A DNA stretch of 7,606 nucleotides from Ruminococcaceae bacterium UBA6364 (GCA_002440045.1 DJRI01000180.1:15970-23575), one strand, 5' to 3'. Positions 1-6,124 are shown, counted from the stretch's first letter. A program made the numbers and translations. Notes: generated by a model from the letters alone, not told the origin.

Positions 1-1481
1 ATTCCGTACGCGCCGAACACCGCAATTATAAGTGCCAACAAAAAGCACAGCCAATATTTTTTAACGCTTGAAAGCGAGTCATACTTAGAAGCAAAATCAA
101 AGCCCTTTTGCTTCATTATGCCGAACACCGCTAAAGAAAGCGTTGCCGCCGCAAGGACTGCTAAGTCCGAAAGCTCTGCGCCCGGCACAGAAAAACTGCC
201 GCTTTTTTTGAATATACTTATGAACATATTAAAAGCGACCGTTAACGAGTCTGCTTTAAATATCAGCATTCCGATATTTACAAGAACAAAGGTTTTAACG
301 GTTCCGAAAGCTTTGAGCGCCGCTTTGCCTTTATTTGTTTTCGGCTTTATTTTTGCTTCAAGAAGTGTTTCAAAAAGAATTATCACGCAATAATACATTC
401 CGTAAACCGCGTATTTAAGCCTAAATCCGTGCCAAAGACCTGTTAAAAGCCACACTGTGCTAAGCGTAATAAACACCGTAAGCACTCTGCCGAAGCCGCC
501 CTTAAAGCGCCTTCCTATAGCTTTTATGGGACGTGAAACCGAAATGCCGTAAAAAACATAGTCCCTGAACCACGCGCCGAGCGAAATGTGCCATCTTCGC
601 CAAAACTCGCCGACGCTCGAAGCCGCAAACGGCAAATCGAAATTCTTGGGAAGCGTTATGCCGAAAATTTTGGAAACGCCCGAAGCTATGTTTATATAAC
701 CCGAAAAGTCGGCGTAAAGCTGTAATGTAAAAGCAAGCACGCCCCAAACCGTTTCAATTCCGCTGTAGCTTTCGTATTGAGAAAAGACGGCGCTTACAAT
801 AATTGCCGCCCTGTCGGCAATAACAAAAAGCTTGAAAAGCCCCAAAAGAAGCTCGGCAACGCCGCTTTCGGCGTTAAAAAGTCTCAATTTTCCGCAGTTT
901 TTAAGCTGAGGCATAAGCTCTTTTGCGCGTGAAAACGGGCCTTCGTTAAGCTGAGGGAAAAACGAGCAGAACAAAAGCACATCTAAAAACGACTCTTCGC
1001 TTTTTACGGTTTTTCTTTCGACGTCAAGAACGTAGCCTATCGCTTGAAGCGTGTAATAAGACATTCCGACAGTTGAAAGCACAGATGTGTTTAAAAGCAC
1101 ATTAAAGACTGTGCTGTCGCCGAAAACTGAAAGGATTGCGCCGAGATTTTTAAAAAGCACGAGCATTAATATCATTACTGCCGCATAAAGCCCGAAAATA
1201 AGCTGCTTTTGCTTTTTGATTTTTTGCTTTTGTATTTTCTTTTCTTCTTTTTCCTGCGGAATAGGAAGATGCCTGCCAACGCCGTCTATAACGCGCGCGG
1301 CATAGTATGTAATTGCGCTTTCAATCAAGAGAATGATAACGCCGAAGCGCGCAAGATATGTAAAGCACGCAAGGCTGACTGTGAGAAGCGTATATTTTTT
1401 TAATCTCGCGGGCACAGCGCTGTAAACGGCGGCACCGCCGAGCGTAAACACCGCAAAAGCTATAAGCGTTTCATATCCCAC
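1..1481 (-). CDS. MBOAT-family O-acyltransferase (AlgI/DltB-like), C-terminus beyond the window edge
   Basis: This multi-pass membrane protein probably moves acyl (usually acetyl) groups across the membrane onto an extracellular polymer. I read 493 uninterrupted codons on the minus strand from a GTG at 1481. Family signatures appear in order: FFPQLNEGP at residues 174-182, DFSGY at 258-262, FWRRWH at 293-298, and LWHG containing the invariant catalytic His351. The frame leaves the window after AVFGAYG. AlgI-type proteins commonly finish soon after such a segment with an EFIYFQF-like tail, so probably only about ten residues are missing. The GTG at 1481 is preferred because AAAGGGG lies about 8 nt upstream; in-frame TTG 1487 and GTG 1490 sit too close to that site, and a TAA closes the frame at 1500-1502. 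A Lys/Gln-rich stretch (76-93) is noticeable. The gene follows murC but is separated by a terminator. Family call is firm; the substrate is unknown, and the usual SGNH/AlgJ/DltD partner could lie beyond the left edge. Confidence 0.93.
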   Translation of the reverse strand, partial: MGYETLIAFAVFTLGGAAVYSAVPARLKKYTLLTVSLACFTYLARFGVIILLIESAITYYAARVIDGVGRHLPIPQEKEEKKIQKQKIKKQKQLIFGLYAAVMILMLVLFKNLGAILSVFGDSTVFNVLLNTSVLSTVGMSYYTLQAIGYVLDVERKTVKSEESFLDVLLFCSFFPQLNEGPFSRAKELMPQLKNCGKLRLFNAESGVAELLLGLFKLFVIADRAAIIVSAVFSQYESYSGIETVWGVLAFTLQLYADFSGYINIASGVSKIFGITLPKNFDLPFAASSVGEFWRRWHISLGAWFRDYVFYGISVSRPIKAIGRRFKGGFGRVLTVFITLSTVWLLTGLWHGFRLKYAVYGMYYCVIILFETLLEAKIKPKTNKGKAALKAFGTVKTFVLVNIGMLIFKADSLTVAFNMFISIFKKSGSFSVPGAELSDLAVLAAATLSLAVFGIMKQKGFDFASKYDSLSSVKKYWLCFLLALIIAVFGAYG

Positions 1482-1521
1482 GCACAACACCCCTTTTCTT
1501 TATCTTAATTCTACAATACCC

Positions 1522-1550
1522 ATATTACAAATGAATAACGCTAAGTCTAA
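1522..1550 (-). promoter_or_regulatory. possible promoter for the MBOAT gene
   Basis: On the minus strand TAATAT (1522-1527) is preceded, 17 nt upstream, by TTAGAC (1545-1550). The -10 matches consensus at 4 of 6 positions and the -35 only poorly. It lies between the murC terminator and the MBOAT start, where a promoter is needed if the terminator is efficient. An alternative -10, TATTGT, lies a few bases downstream. The exact site is uncertain. Confidence 0.3.
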
Positions 1551-1586
1551 GATTGAATTAAAGGTTTATTAAGAAAAAGTTACAAT

Positions 1587-1620
1587 AAAAAAAGCCGTAA
1601 AAACCGAAGTTTTTACAGCT
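1587..1620 (-). terminator. intrinsic terminator of murC (UUCG tetraloop)
   Basis: Read on the minus strand, a 12-bp stem (AGCTGTAAAAAC paired with GTTTTTACGGCT, one T-G wobble) is capped by TTCG closed by a C-G pair, the classic stable UUCG tetraloop. A run of seven Ts (1587-1593, overlapping the end of the stem) follows. It begins 35 nt after the murC stop codon and points away from murC, so it should end the murC transcript and insulate the MBOAT gene. Confidence 0.92.
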
Positions 1621-1655
1621 CAGATTTTATGAATATAAACACGTATTATAAGCGT

Positions 1656-3023
1656 TTAATTTTTGCCGAGTATCATCTTTGCAATTTTATAAACGTCGCC
1701 GCAGCCGAGTGTAATTACAAGGTCGCCTTCGCCTATGTTATTCTTTAAATAATCGGCGACCTTTTCAAATGAGTCGAACCACACAGAGCCCTCTATTTCA
1801 TCTGCAAGGTCCTGTGTTTTTATGCCGTAGGTATTAATCTCGCGCGAGCCCATAATTTCGGTCATAACAACCCTGTCGGCGATTGAAAGTGCGGTTGCAA
1901 ACTCGTGAAGAAGCATTTTTGTGCGGCTGAAGGTAAACGGCTGAAAAACAGCCCACACTCTTTTGTAATCCATCTTTTTCGCCGCATTAAGTGTAACTTC
2001 AAGCTCCTTCGGGTGGTGGGCATAGTCGTCGGCAATAACCGCGCCGTTATATTTGCCGAGGATTTCAAAGCGCCTGCCCGCGCCCTTAAAATTCTTTATG
2101 CTGTTTTTGCACTGCTCAAACGTTGCGCCCGTATACACTGCGGCGGCAACTGCCGCAAGAGCGTTTGTAACGTTGTGTTCGCCGGGAACGGAAAGCTCCA
2201 GCCTGCCCTGCTTTTCGCCTTTATAAAACACGTCAAACGCAGGGAATGCGCCGTGAACCCACTCAATTTCGCCGGAATACCAATCGTTTTTAGAGCTTCT
2301 GCCGAAGGTGATAATATCTTTTCCCGAAATGCCTTTTACGCTGTCAACCGTGTTTTTGTCGTCGCCGTTATAAATAAGGCATTTTGTGGCGTTCTCGGCA
2401 AATTTATGAAACGAGCGTTCAAGATTTTCAAGAGTTTTAAAATACTCCATATGGTCTTTATCGACGTTTAAAACAACGCTTACGTCGGGGTAAAGGTCAA
2501 GGAATGTATCTTTGTATTCGCACGACTCGCACACGAGAATATCGGAAGAGCCTACCCTGCCGTTTGTGCCCGTAAGCGGCAATTTGCCGCCGATTACACA
2601 CGAGGGGTCAAAGCCGTTTTCAATAAGTATTTGTGTAAGCATTGAAGTAACGGTTGTTTTGCCGTGCGTTCCGCAAATGCCGATGCAATCGTCATATTTT
2701 TTTGTTACTGCGCCGAAAAGCTTGCTTCTTTCAAACGTGGGAATCCCCTTTTCGTATGCGGCGACAAGCTCGGGGTTGTCGGGCAAAAGAGCCGCCGTAA
2801 AAACAACCATATCCGCGCCGTCAACATTCTCGGCGCGCTGACCGAGAACAACGGGTATTCCGAGGGCGCGTATGCGCTTTAAAGTGTCCGTCTCGTTATT
2901 GTCGGAACCTGTAAGATAATAGCCCTTGCTGTGAAGTATTTCGGCAAGCGGACACATTCCGCTTCCGCCGATACCGATAAAATGTATTCTTTTTGCGTTT
3001 TTTAAAGCCTCTTCAACGGTCAT
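1656..3023 (-). CDS. murC: UDP-N-acetylmuramate--L-alanine ligase MurC
   Basis: MurC is the cytoplasmic ATP-dependent ligase that adds L-alanine to UDP-N-acetylmuramic acid, the first amino acid of the peptidoglycan stem peptide. The 455-residue product has the normal family length and three-domain order. These are an N-terminal UDP-binding loop GIGGSGM (17-23), the ATP P-loop GTHGKTT (118-124), CESCEYKDTF (165-174) with the clostridial Cys-Glu-Tyr version of the metal-site segment, NVDKDHMEYF (186-195) with the Mg-associated His191, PGEHNVTNALAA (280-291), GAGRRFE (314-320), DDYAHHPKE (332-340) and FQPFTFSRT (360-368). The ATG at 3023 has a GAGGAAGG ribosome site (3033-3040) about 9 nt upstream. 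The gene lies 70 bp after queT with no clear terminator between, so it may be read from queT as well as from its own AT-rich upstream region. A UUCG terminator follows it. No key residue appears to be missing. Confidence 0.98.
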   Translation of the reverse strand: MTVEEALKNAKRIHFIGIGGSGMCPLAEILHSKGYYLTGSDNNETDTLKRIRALGIPVVLGQRAENVDGADMVVFTAALLPDNPELVAAYEKGIPTFERSKLFGAVTKKYDDCIGICGTHGKTTVTSMLTQILIENGFDPSCVIGGKLPLTGTNGRVGSSDILVCESCEYKDTFLDLYPDVSVVLNVDKDHMEYFKTLENLERSFHKFAENATKCLIYNGDDKNTVDSVKGISGKDIITFGRSSKNDWYSGEIEWVHGAFPAFDVFYKGEKQGRLELSVPGEHNVTNALAAVAAAVYTGATFEQCKNSIKNFKGAGRRFEILGKYNGAVIADDYAHHPKELEVTLNAAKKMDYKRVWAVFQPFTFSRTKMLLHEFATALSIADRVVMTEIMGSREINTYGIKTQDLADEIEGSVWFDSFEKVADYLKNNIGEGDLVITLGCGDVYKIAKMILGKN

Positions 3024-3048
3024 AAAGACAATCCTTCCTCATTCATAT

Positions 3049-3060
3049 ATTATAATTATA
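3049..3060 (-). promoter_or_regulatory. tandem TATAAT -10 elements upstream of murC
   Basis: Two perfect TATAAT hexamers lie head to tail on the minus strand at 3055-3060 and 3049-3054. The upstream one has only a weak -35, TTTATT at 3078-3083, with a 17-nt spacer; the other has no recognisable -35. They lie 26-37 nt before the murC ATG, so transcripts would have a short leader containing the GAGGAAGG ribosome site. A murC promoter here is likely, but its exact start is not determined. Confidence 0.5.
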
Positions 3061-3093
3061 CTCGGTATTAAGGAAAAAATAAAGTACATTAAG

Positions 3094-3597
3094 CTATTTT
3101 TTCATAAACGGTAAATTTAATTTTTTAAGAGCCTTCAAAAGCAAGAGTCCCAAAGCACCGCAGGATATTATTTCACCCGCCGCGACAGTAAGAACAAAAA
3201 ACCACAGTGCACCGTCTAAGTGATAAACATATTTAAGCACAAGCGGAACAACGGCGGTATTTGCGATTATCGGCGGCAGTACGCTGAGATTGGGGTGTTT
3301 TTTGCCGATATAATATGTGCCGACAGCGCCCGCGAGCGTTGCAAGACTGCCGAAAACAACATCCCACAGCATACAGCCCGTTAAAATATTTGAAATAATA
3401 CAACCTGCAAAAAGCCCCCACACCGCCCCCGGGAAAAACACGGGCAAAACGGTGAGTGCCTCGGAAAAGCGAACCTGAACTACGCCGCCCGAAAGCCCGA
3501 ATGCCGCCGCTAAAAGCGTTAAAACGACATAAAGAGCCGCTGTGACAGCGCCTGCGGCAAGATTTATTAAAGTATTTCTGTTACTTTTTTTTGACAT
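3094..3597 (-). CDS. queT: QueT family queuosine-precursor transporter (ECF S-component)
   Basis: This small integral membrane protein of 167 residues matches the QueT/COG4708 family. These are substrate-binding S-components of ECF vitamin transporters that import queuosine precursors such as preQ1 for tRNA modification. Hydrophobic helices are visible at about 13-35, 48-74, 77-97, 106-124 and 130-156. The family-typical stretch VRFSEALTVLPVFFPG occupies 42-57, followed by an LWDVVFGSLATLAGA segment. No ATPase or T-component is present here, so it would use shared ECF modules encoded elsewhere. I chose the ATG at 3597 (MSKKSNRN) because GGTGAT upstream matches the anti-Shine-Dalgarno with good spacing; an in-frame ATG at 3603 is the alternative. 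A longer reading from 3660 would place its first codons inside a terminator hairpin, so I reject it. The transporter family call is firm; the exact ligand is inferred from the family. Confidence 0.9.
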   Translation of the reverse strand: MSKKSNRNTLINLAAGAVTAALYVVLTLLAAAFGLSGGVVQVRFSEALTVLPVFFPGAVWGLFAGCIISNILTGCMLWDVVFGSLATLAGAVGTYYIGKKHPNLSVLPPIIANTAVVPLVLKYVYHLDGALWFFVLTVAAGEIISCGALGLLLLKALKKLNLPFMKK

Positions 3598-3608
3598 AGA
3601 CATCACCG

Positions 3609-3657
3609 AAAAAACAAAACAAAATATCTGCCGAACAAAGCTCTTGTACGGCAGATA
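3609..3657 (-). terminator. intrinsic terminator directly upstream of queT
   Basis: On the minus strand a perfect 9-bp arm pair (TATCTGCCG 3649-3657 with CGGCAGATA 3625-3633) continues, after a T-T mismatch, into ACAA/TTGT and a 5-nt loop. It is followed by TTTT-G-TTTT-G-TTTTTT ending at 3609. This is a strong one-directional terminator. It lies 107 nt after the stop of the TIM-barrel gene and 11 nt before the queT start, so transcription arriving from upstream should stop here before queT. Confidence 0.88.
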
Positions 3658-3658
3658 C

Positions 3659-3687
3659 ATTGTAAACCATTTTTACTTATTTTTCAA
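3659..3687 (-). promoter_or_regulatory. queT promoter overlapping the terminator
   Basis: On the minus strand TTGAAA (3682-3687) and TACAAT (3659-3664) are separated by exactly 17 nt, each matching the sigma-A consensus at 5 of 6 positions. The expected start, about 7 nt past the -10, is G at 3652. That falls inside the first arm of the terminator, so this transcript would lose five of the nine outer base pairs. This offers a route for expressing queT despite the terminator between it and the upstream gene. Confidence 0.75.
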
Positions 3688-3763
3688 GTGAATTTAAGCC
3701 CAAGCGAAGATAATCCGATGCGGTTTTAAACGTCTTTTTTTCGCCGACAATGACAAAAAAGTC
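3677..3763 (-). other. 28-codon open frame continuing after the TIM-barrel stop codon
   Basis: Immediately after the TAA at 3764-3766 the same frame stays open for 28 codons, ending at TAA 3677-3679. The translation (DFFVIVGEKK, then TFKTASDYLRLGLNSLEK) looks protein-like and uses codons common in the neighbouring genes. It has no start codon or ribosome site of its own, and its last codons overlap the queT -35. It may be an eroded C-terminal tail, a recent nonsense mutation, a sequence error, or chance; 28 open codons alone is weak evidence. Confidence 0.3.
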
Positions 3764-4438
3764 TTATGGATGCGGAAGCCCTTTTCTGTAAGCTTCCATA
3801 ACCTCCGAAAACAGCTGTGCGCACGACGGCGGAGTCCACGTTATTGCGTTTGCGCCGGCGTTAATCGTTTCGAGAATAGTCTCGTCTGTGGGGCCGCCCG
3901 TCGCGATTATCGGGACTGTCGGGAACTCGTCGCGTATCATTTTTACAAGGCGCGGCGTTTCTTTTGCCGCCGAAACGTTAAATATGTTCGTTCCCGCTTC
4001 AATTCGCGCTTCAACGTCAACATCGTCGTTCACTACCGAAACAACTACGGGCACATCAACAATATCCGAAATTTTTTTTACAACGCTGTTTTTTGTGGGA
4101 GCGTTAAGCACGACCCCTGCAACGCCGAGCATTTCGGCATTTGTTGCAAGATTTACGGCGCGCTCGCCGTTTGTAAGTCCGCCGCCGACCCCCGCAAACA
4201 CGGGAAGGCCCGAAGCTGCGACAATTGTTTGTGTAATGAGCGGCTGCGGCGTGAACGGGTGCACGGCAAAAACCGCGTCTGCGTTGATGTTTCTGATTAT
4301 GGCAAGGTCTGTTGAAAAAACGAGTGATTTTATTCTTCTTCCGAAAACAAAAATGCCGCTGCACTCTCTTATAACCTCGGGCACTTTTATCATAGACTTT
4401 CTTAAAGTGCCGTCAAACGAATCAGGCATTTGCTTCAT
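3764..4438 (-). CDS. conserved clostridial TIM-barrel protein of unknown reaction (often labelled 'hydrolase')
   Basis: The 224-residue product resembles a conserved clostridial family usually given only the generic name hydrolase. Its alternating strand-helix pattern and glycine loops suggest a phosphate-binding TIM barrel related in fold to HisA/HisF or nitronate monooxygenase-like proteins. Visible motifs are SGIFVFGRRIKSLVFSTD (27-44), FAGVGGG (81-87), VVLNAPT (109-115), EAGTNIFNVSAA (147-158), IIATGGPTDETI (177-188), and AGANAITWTPP (194-204). There is no signal peptide or membrane segment, so it should be cytoplasmic. The ATG at 4438 has AAAGGAG about 7 nt upstream. It is transcribed divergently from the SGNH esterase and toward queT, from which it is insulated by a terminator. 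The frame remains open for 28 codons beyond its stop. The fold assignment is inferred from sequence pattern; the substrate and chemistry are unknown. Confidence 0.85.
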   Translation of the reverse strand: MKQMPDSFDGTLRKSMIKVPEVIRECSGIFVFGRRIKSLVFSTDLAIIRNINADAVFAVHPFTPQPLITQTIVAASGLPVFAGVGGGLTNGERAVNLATNAEMLGVAGVVLNAPTKNSVVKKISDIVDVPVVVSVVNDDVDVEARIEAGTNIFNVSAAKETPRLVKMIRDEFPTVPIIATGGPTDETILETINAGANAITWTPPSCAQLFSEVMEAYRKGLPHP

Positions 4439-4475
4439 CGCAATTCTCCTTTCATAAAGATAATAATATGGTTAT

Positions 4476-4481
4476 ATTATA
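4476..4481 (-). promoter_or_regulatory. TATAAT -10 element of the TIM-barrel gene
   Basis: A perfect TATAAT is present on the minus strand, 37 nt before the gene's ATG. The best -35 candidate, TTAACA, would need a 20-nt spacer, longer than normal, so only the -10 is convincing. It is followed by further AT-rich sequence and by the AAAGGAG ribosome site. Confidence 0.4.
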
Positions 4482-4586
4482 AACTAAAATGACACGTTTT
4501 GTGTTAACAGGGATTGAATTCAGCCGCCGCACCGCCAAAAACGAAATTGTTTTTTTGTGCAAAAGCACCGAATAATCAATATTTTA

Positions 4587-4615
4587 TTGAAAGTGCGCGC
4601 TTTTTGTGGTACTAT
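4587..4615 (+). promoter_or_regulatory. promoter of the SGNH esterase gene, with a palindrome in the spacer
   Basis: TTGAAA (4587-4592) and TACTAT (4610-4615) are separated by 17 nt, and TGG directly before the -10 forms an extended TGn element. The predicted start near 4622 gives a leader of about 23 nt containing GAGGTG just before the ATG. A 14-bp near-palindrome, AAAGTGCGCGCTTT (4590-4603, one mismatched pair), begins at the end of the -35 and fills part of the spacer, where a bound repressor could block polymerase. The promoter is well supported; the operator is a guess. Confidence 0.75.
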
Positions 4616-4644
4616 CTTTCTATATTAGATAATCGAGGTGCGAT

Positions 4645-5271
4645 ATGAAAACTTTTCTTTTTCAAGGCGATTCAATAACAGACGTTGACCGCGACAGAGA
4701 CAATGACGCAAGGCTCGGTCTTGGGTACCCGCTTTTGTTTGCGGCTGACTACGGCAAAAAATATCCGGAGCAAATTAACTTTATTAACCGCGGCATAAGC
4801 GGCAACAGAATTGTTGACGTATATGCAAGAATTAAGGCTGATATTATTAATCTCGCGCCAGACTATATGAGTATTCTCATAGGCATTAACGACGTTTGGC
4901 ACGAAATAGGCAACCACAACGGCGTTGACGCTGTAAAATTCGAAAAAATCTACGGTATGCTTATCGAAGAAATTAAAGAGGCGCTTCCGAATATCAAGCT
5001 CTTTTTGCTTGAGCCGTTCGTTTTAAGAGCCGCCGCAACCGATGAAAATTGGGATTATTTCCACCGCGAAACGCTTCTCAGAGCCGCCGCTGTAAAAAGG
5101 CTTGCGGAAAAATATAACCTCGTTTTTATTCCCTTGCAGGAATATTTTGACAAGGTAAGCTTGAACACTGAAAACTCTTTTTGGCTTTCAGACGGTGTTC
5201 ACCCCACTTCGGCGGGTCATCAGTTAATTAAAGAAAAGCTTGCCGCAGCTTTTGACAAAGAATATAAATAA
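4645..5271 (+). CDS. SGNH/GDSL-family esterase, cytoplasmic
   Basis: The 208-residue protein is an SGNH hydrolase, a family that removes acetyl or other acyl groups from sugars, lipids or small esters through a Ser-His-Asp centre. All four signature blocks are present. These are GDSIT (8-12) with nucleophile Ser10, Gly50/Gly53 in NRGISGNR as the oxyanion-hole glycine region, GIND (80-83) with Asn82, and SDGVHPT (182-188) with Asp183 and His186. The pattern resembles bacterial carbohydrate acetylesterases of the XynE-like group. There is no signal peptide, so it should act inside the cell, perhaps on imported acetylated oligosaccharides. It is the only plus-strand gene, with its own extended -10 promoter and a terminator directly after it. 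It interrupts an otherwise same-strand set of envelope and housekeeping genes, which suggests later insertion. It is not adjacent to the MBOAT gene, and a functional pairing with it is unproven. The family is sure; the substrate is unknown. Confidence 0.92.
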   Translation: MKTFLFQGDSITDVDRDRDNDARLGLGYPLLFAADYGKKYPEQINFINRGISGNRIVDVYARIKADIINLAPDYMSILIGINDVWHEIGNHNGVDAVKFEKIYGMLIEEIKEALPNIKLFLLEPFVLRAAATDENWDYFHRETLLRAAAVKRLAEKYNLVFIPLQEYFDKVSLNTENSFWLSDGVHPTSAGHQLIKEKLAAAFDKEYK

Positions 5272-5279
5272 ATAAGCCA

Positions 5280-5317
5280 AAAACCCGCAAACCACTAAAA
5301 TGTGATTTGCGGGTTTT
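5280..5317. terminator. bidirectional terminator between the SGNH gene and yycJ
   Basis: A perfect 12-bp stem, AAAACCCGCAAA (5280-5291) with TTTGCGGGTTTT (5306-5317), is extended by CAC/GTG after one mismatch and closed by a 6-nt loop. The Ts at 5314-5317 serve the plus strand and the As at 5279-5283 give a five-T run on the minus strand. It starts 8 nt after the SGNH stop and 6 nt beyond the yycJ stop, so it ends both convergent transcripts. Confidence 0.93.
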
Positions 5318-5323
5318 AATGTA

Positions 5324-6118
5324 TCAAAGTATGTACGGACGTTTCTCATTCTCGGGCGAAGCAACGTCAAGAAGATAGTCGCGCCCCAAAAGCGCGCCCA
5401 TTTCGGTAAGCGCACTTACCGACGTATCAAATGCGGTTTGCGGCGTATTATTCTCTTTTGAAAGGTGCGCCAAAACAAACTGCGTTGTACCGCGGTTTAC
5501 AAGCGCGCGGAGTGCTTCGGCACAGGCATCGTTTGAAAGATGGCCTTTGTTAGAAAGTATTCTTTGCTGTAAAACATACGGATACGGCCCTGTTTTTAGC
5601 ATTGCCACATCGTGATTTGACTCAATATACACAAGCGAAGCGCCCGTAACCGAAGAAAGCATTTCGCCGTTAACATAGCCCGTATCGGTCATAATTGCGG
5701 CTTTTGAATTTCCGTTTGCCGCCGAAACGACATATCCCCTGCCGTCGGCACAGTCGTGCGACGTCCTGAACGGTTTTATAAAAAGCCCTGCGACCTCAAC
5801 GCCGTTTTCATCGTCAATTACGTTATCAATATGCATCTCTTTAAGCACGCCGTTTTTTCTTAAAGCAAGCAAAGTGCCTGCGGCGGAATAAACGGGAATT
5901 TTATTTTTTGCCGCAAAAACAGACAATCCCTTAATATGGTCGCTGTGCTCGTGCGTGATGAATATTGCTTTTATACTGTCCTCGCCGACGCCTATTTCGG
6001 CGAGTTTTTCTTTTGTTTGCTTGGCACTTCTGCCCACATCAACAAGTATTCCGCCCTCGGCGGTGCCTATGTAAACAGAATTGCCGCTGCTTGATGAAAA
6101 CAGCGGACAAAATCTCAT
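5324..6118 (-). CDS. yycJ: YycJ/WalJ-type metallo-beta-lactamase-fold hydrolase
   Basis: This 264-residue cytoplasmic protein belongs to the metallo-beta-lactamase-fold phosphodiesterase group typified by YycJ (WalJ/VicX). Its members are tied to the WalKR wall-homeostasis locus in Bacilli and are thought to act as nucleases or phosphodiesterases. The N-terminal segment FSSSSGNSVYI (7-17) is characteristic. Metal ligands are apparent in HEHSDH (56-61: His56, His58, Asp60, His61), SHD with His121, TDTG with Asp145, and AHLS with His218; ESNHD (166-170) and KGHLSN (191-196) are further conserved blocks. Length equals the usual 264 or so residues. The ATG at 6118 is only 6 nt past the murA stop, and a GAGG ribosome site lies within the last murA codons, so the two genes are very likely co-transcribed and coupled. 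No WalKR genes are in view; the murA-yycJ pairing is common in Clostridia. The biochemical role is inferred from the family. Confidence 0.92.
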   Translation of the reverse strand: MRFCPLFSSSSGNSVYIGTAEGGILVDVGRSAKQTKEKLAEIGVGEDSIKAIFITHEHSDHIKGLSVFAAKNKIPVYSAAGTLLALRKNGVLKEMHIDNVIDDENGVEVAGLFIKPFRTSHDCADGRGYVVSAANGNSKAAIMTDTGYVNGEMLSSVTGASLVYIESNHDVAMLKTGPYPYVLQQRILSNKGHLSNDACAEALRALVNRGTTQFVLAHLSKENNTPQTAFDTSVSALTEMGALLGRDYLLDVASPENEKRPYIL

Positions 6119-6124
6119 AATAAA

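Noticed and set aside
1905..2471. Plus-strand open frame of 188 codons opposite murC
   Set aside because: It is antisense to clearly conserved MurC motifs, is rich in Cys, Arg and Phe as expected from a mirrored frame, and has no ribosome site or recognisable domain.
3598..3660. Longer queT reading beginning MYLPYKS at 3660
   Set aside because: These codons fall on the terminator hairpin and T-run, which explains the odd Phe/Val-rich translation. GGTGAT with proper spacing supports the ATG at 3597.
3705..3760. Terminator directly after the TIM-barrel gene from the CTTTTTTT/AAAAAAAG pairing
   Set aside because: The pairing is A-T only in its outer part with a poor inner stem, and no T-run follows it. 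The strong hairpin at 3609-3657 is the better terminator.
3677..3763. Recoding (selenocysteine or suppressor) at the TIM-barrel stop
   Set aside because: The stop is TAA, which is not used for selenocysteine, no recoding stem-loop is evident just after it, and the barrel is complete without the tail. The extension is kept only as an observation.
3770..4457. Two plus-strand open frames of 181 and 189 codons opposite the TIM-barrel gene
   Set aside because: They are mirror frames of a conserved gene. Their compositions (Arg/Cys-rich and Ser/Thr-rich) are artefacts of its codon use.
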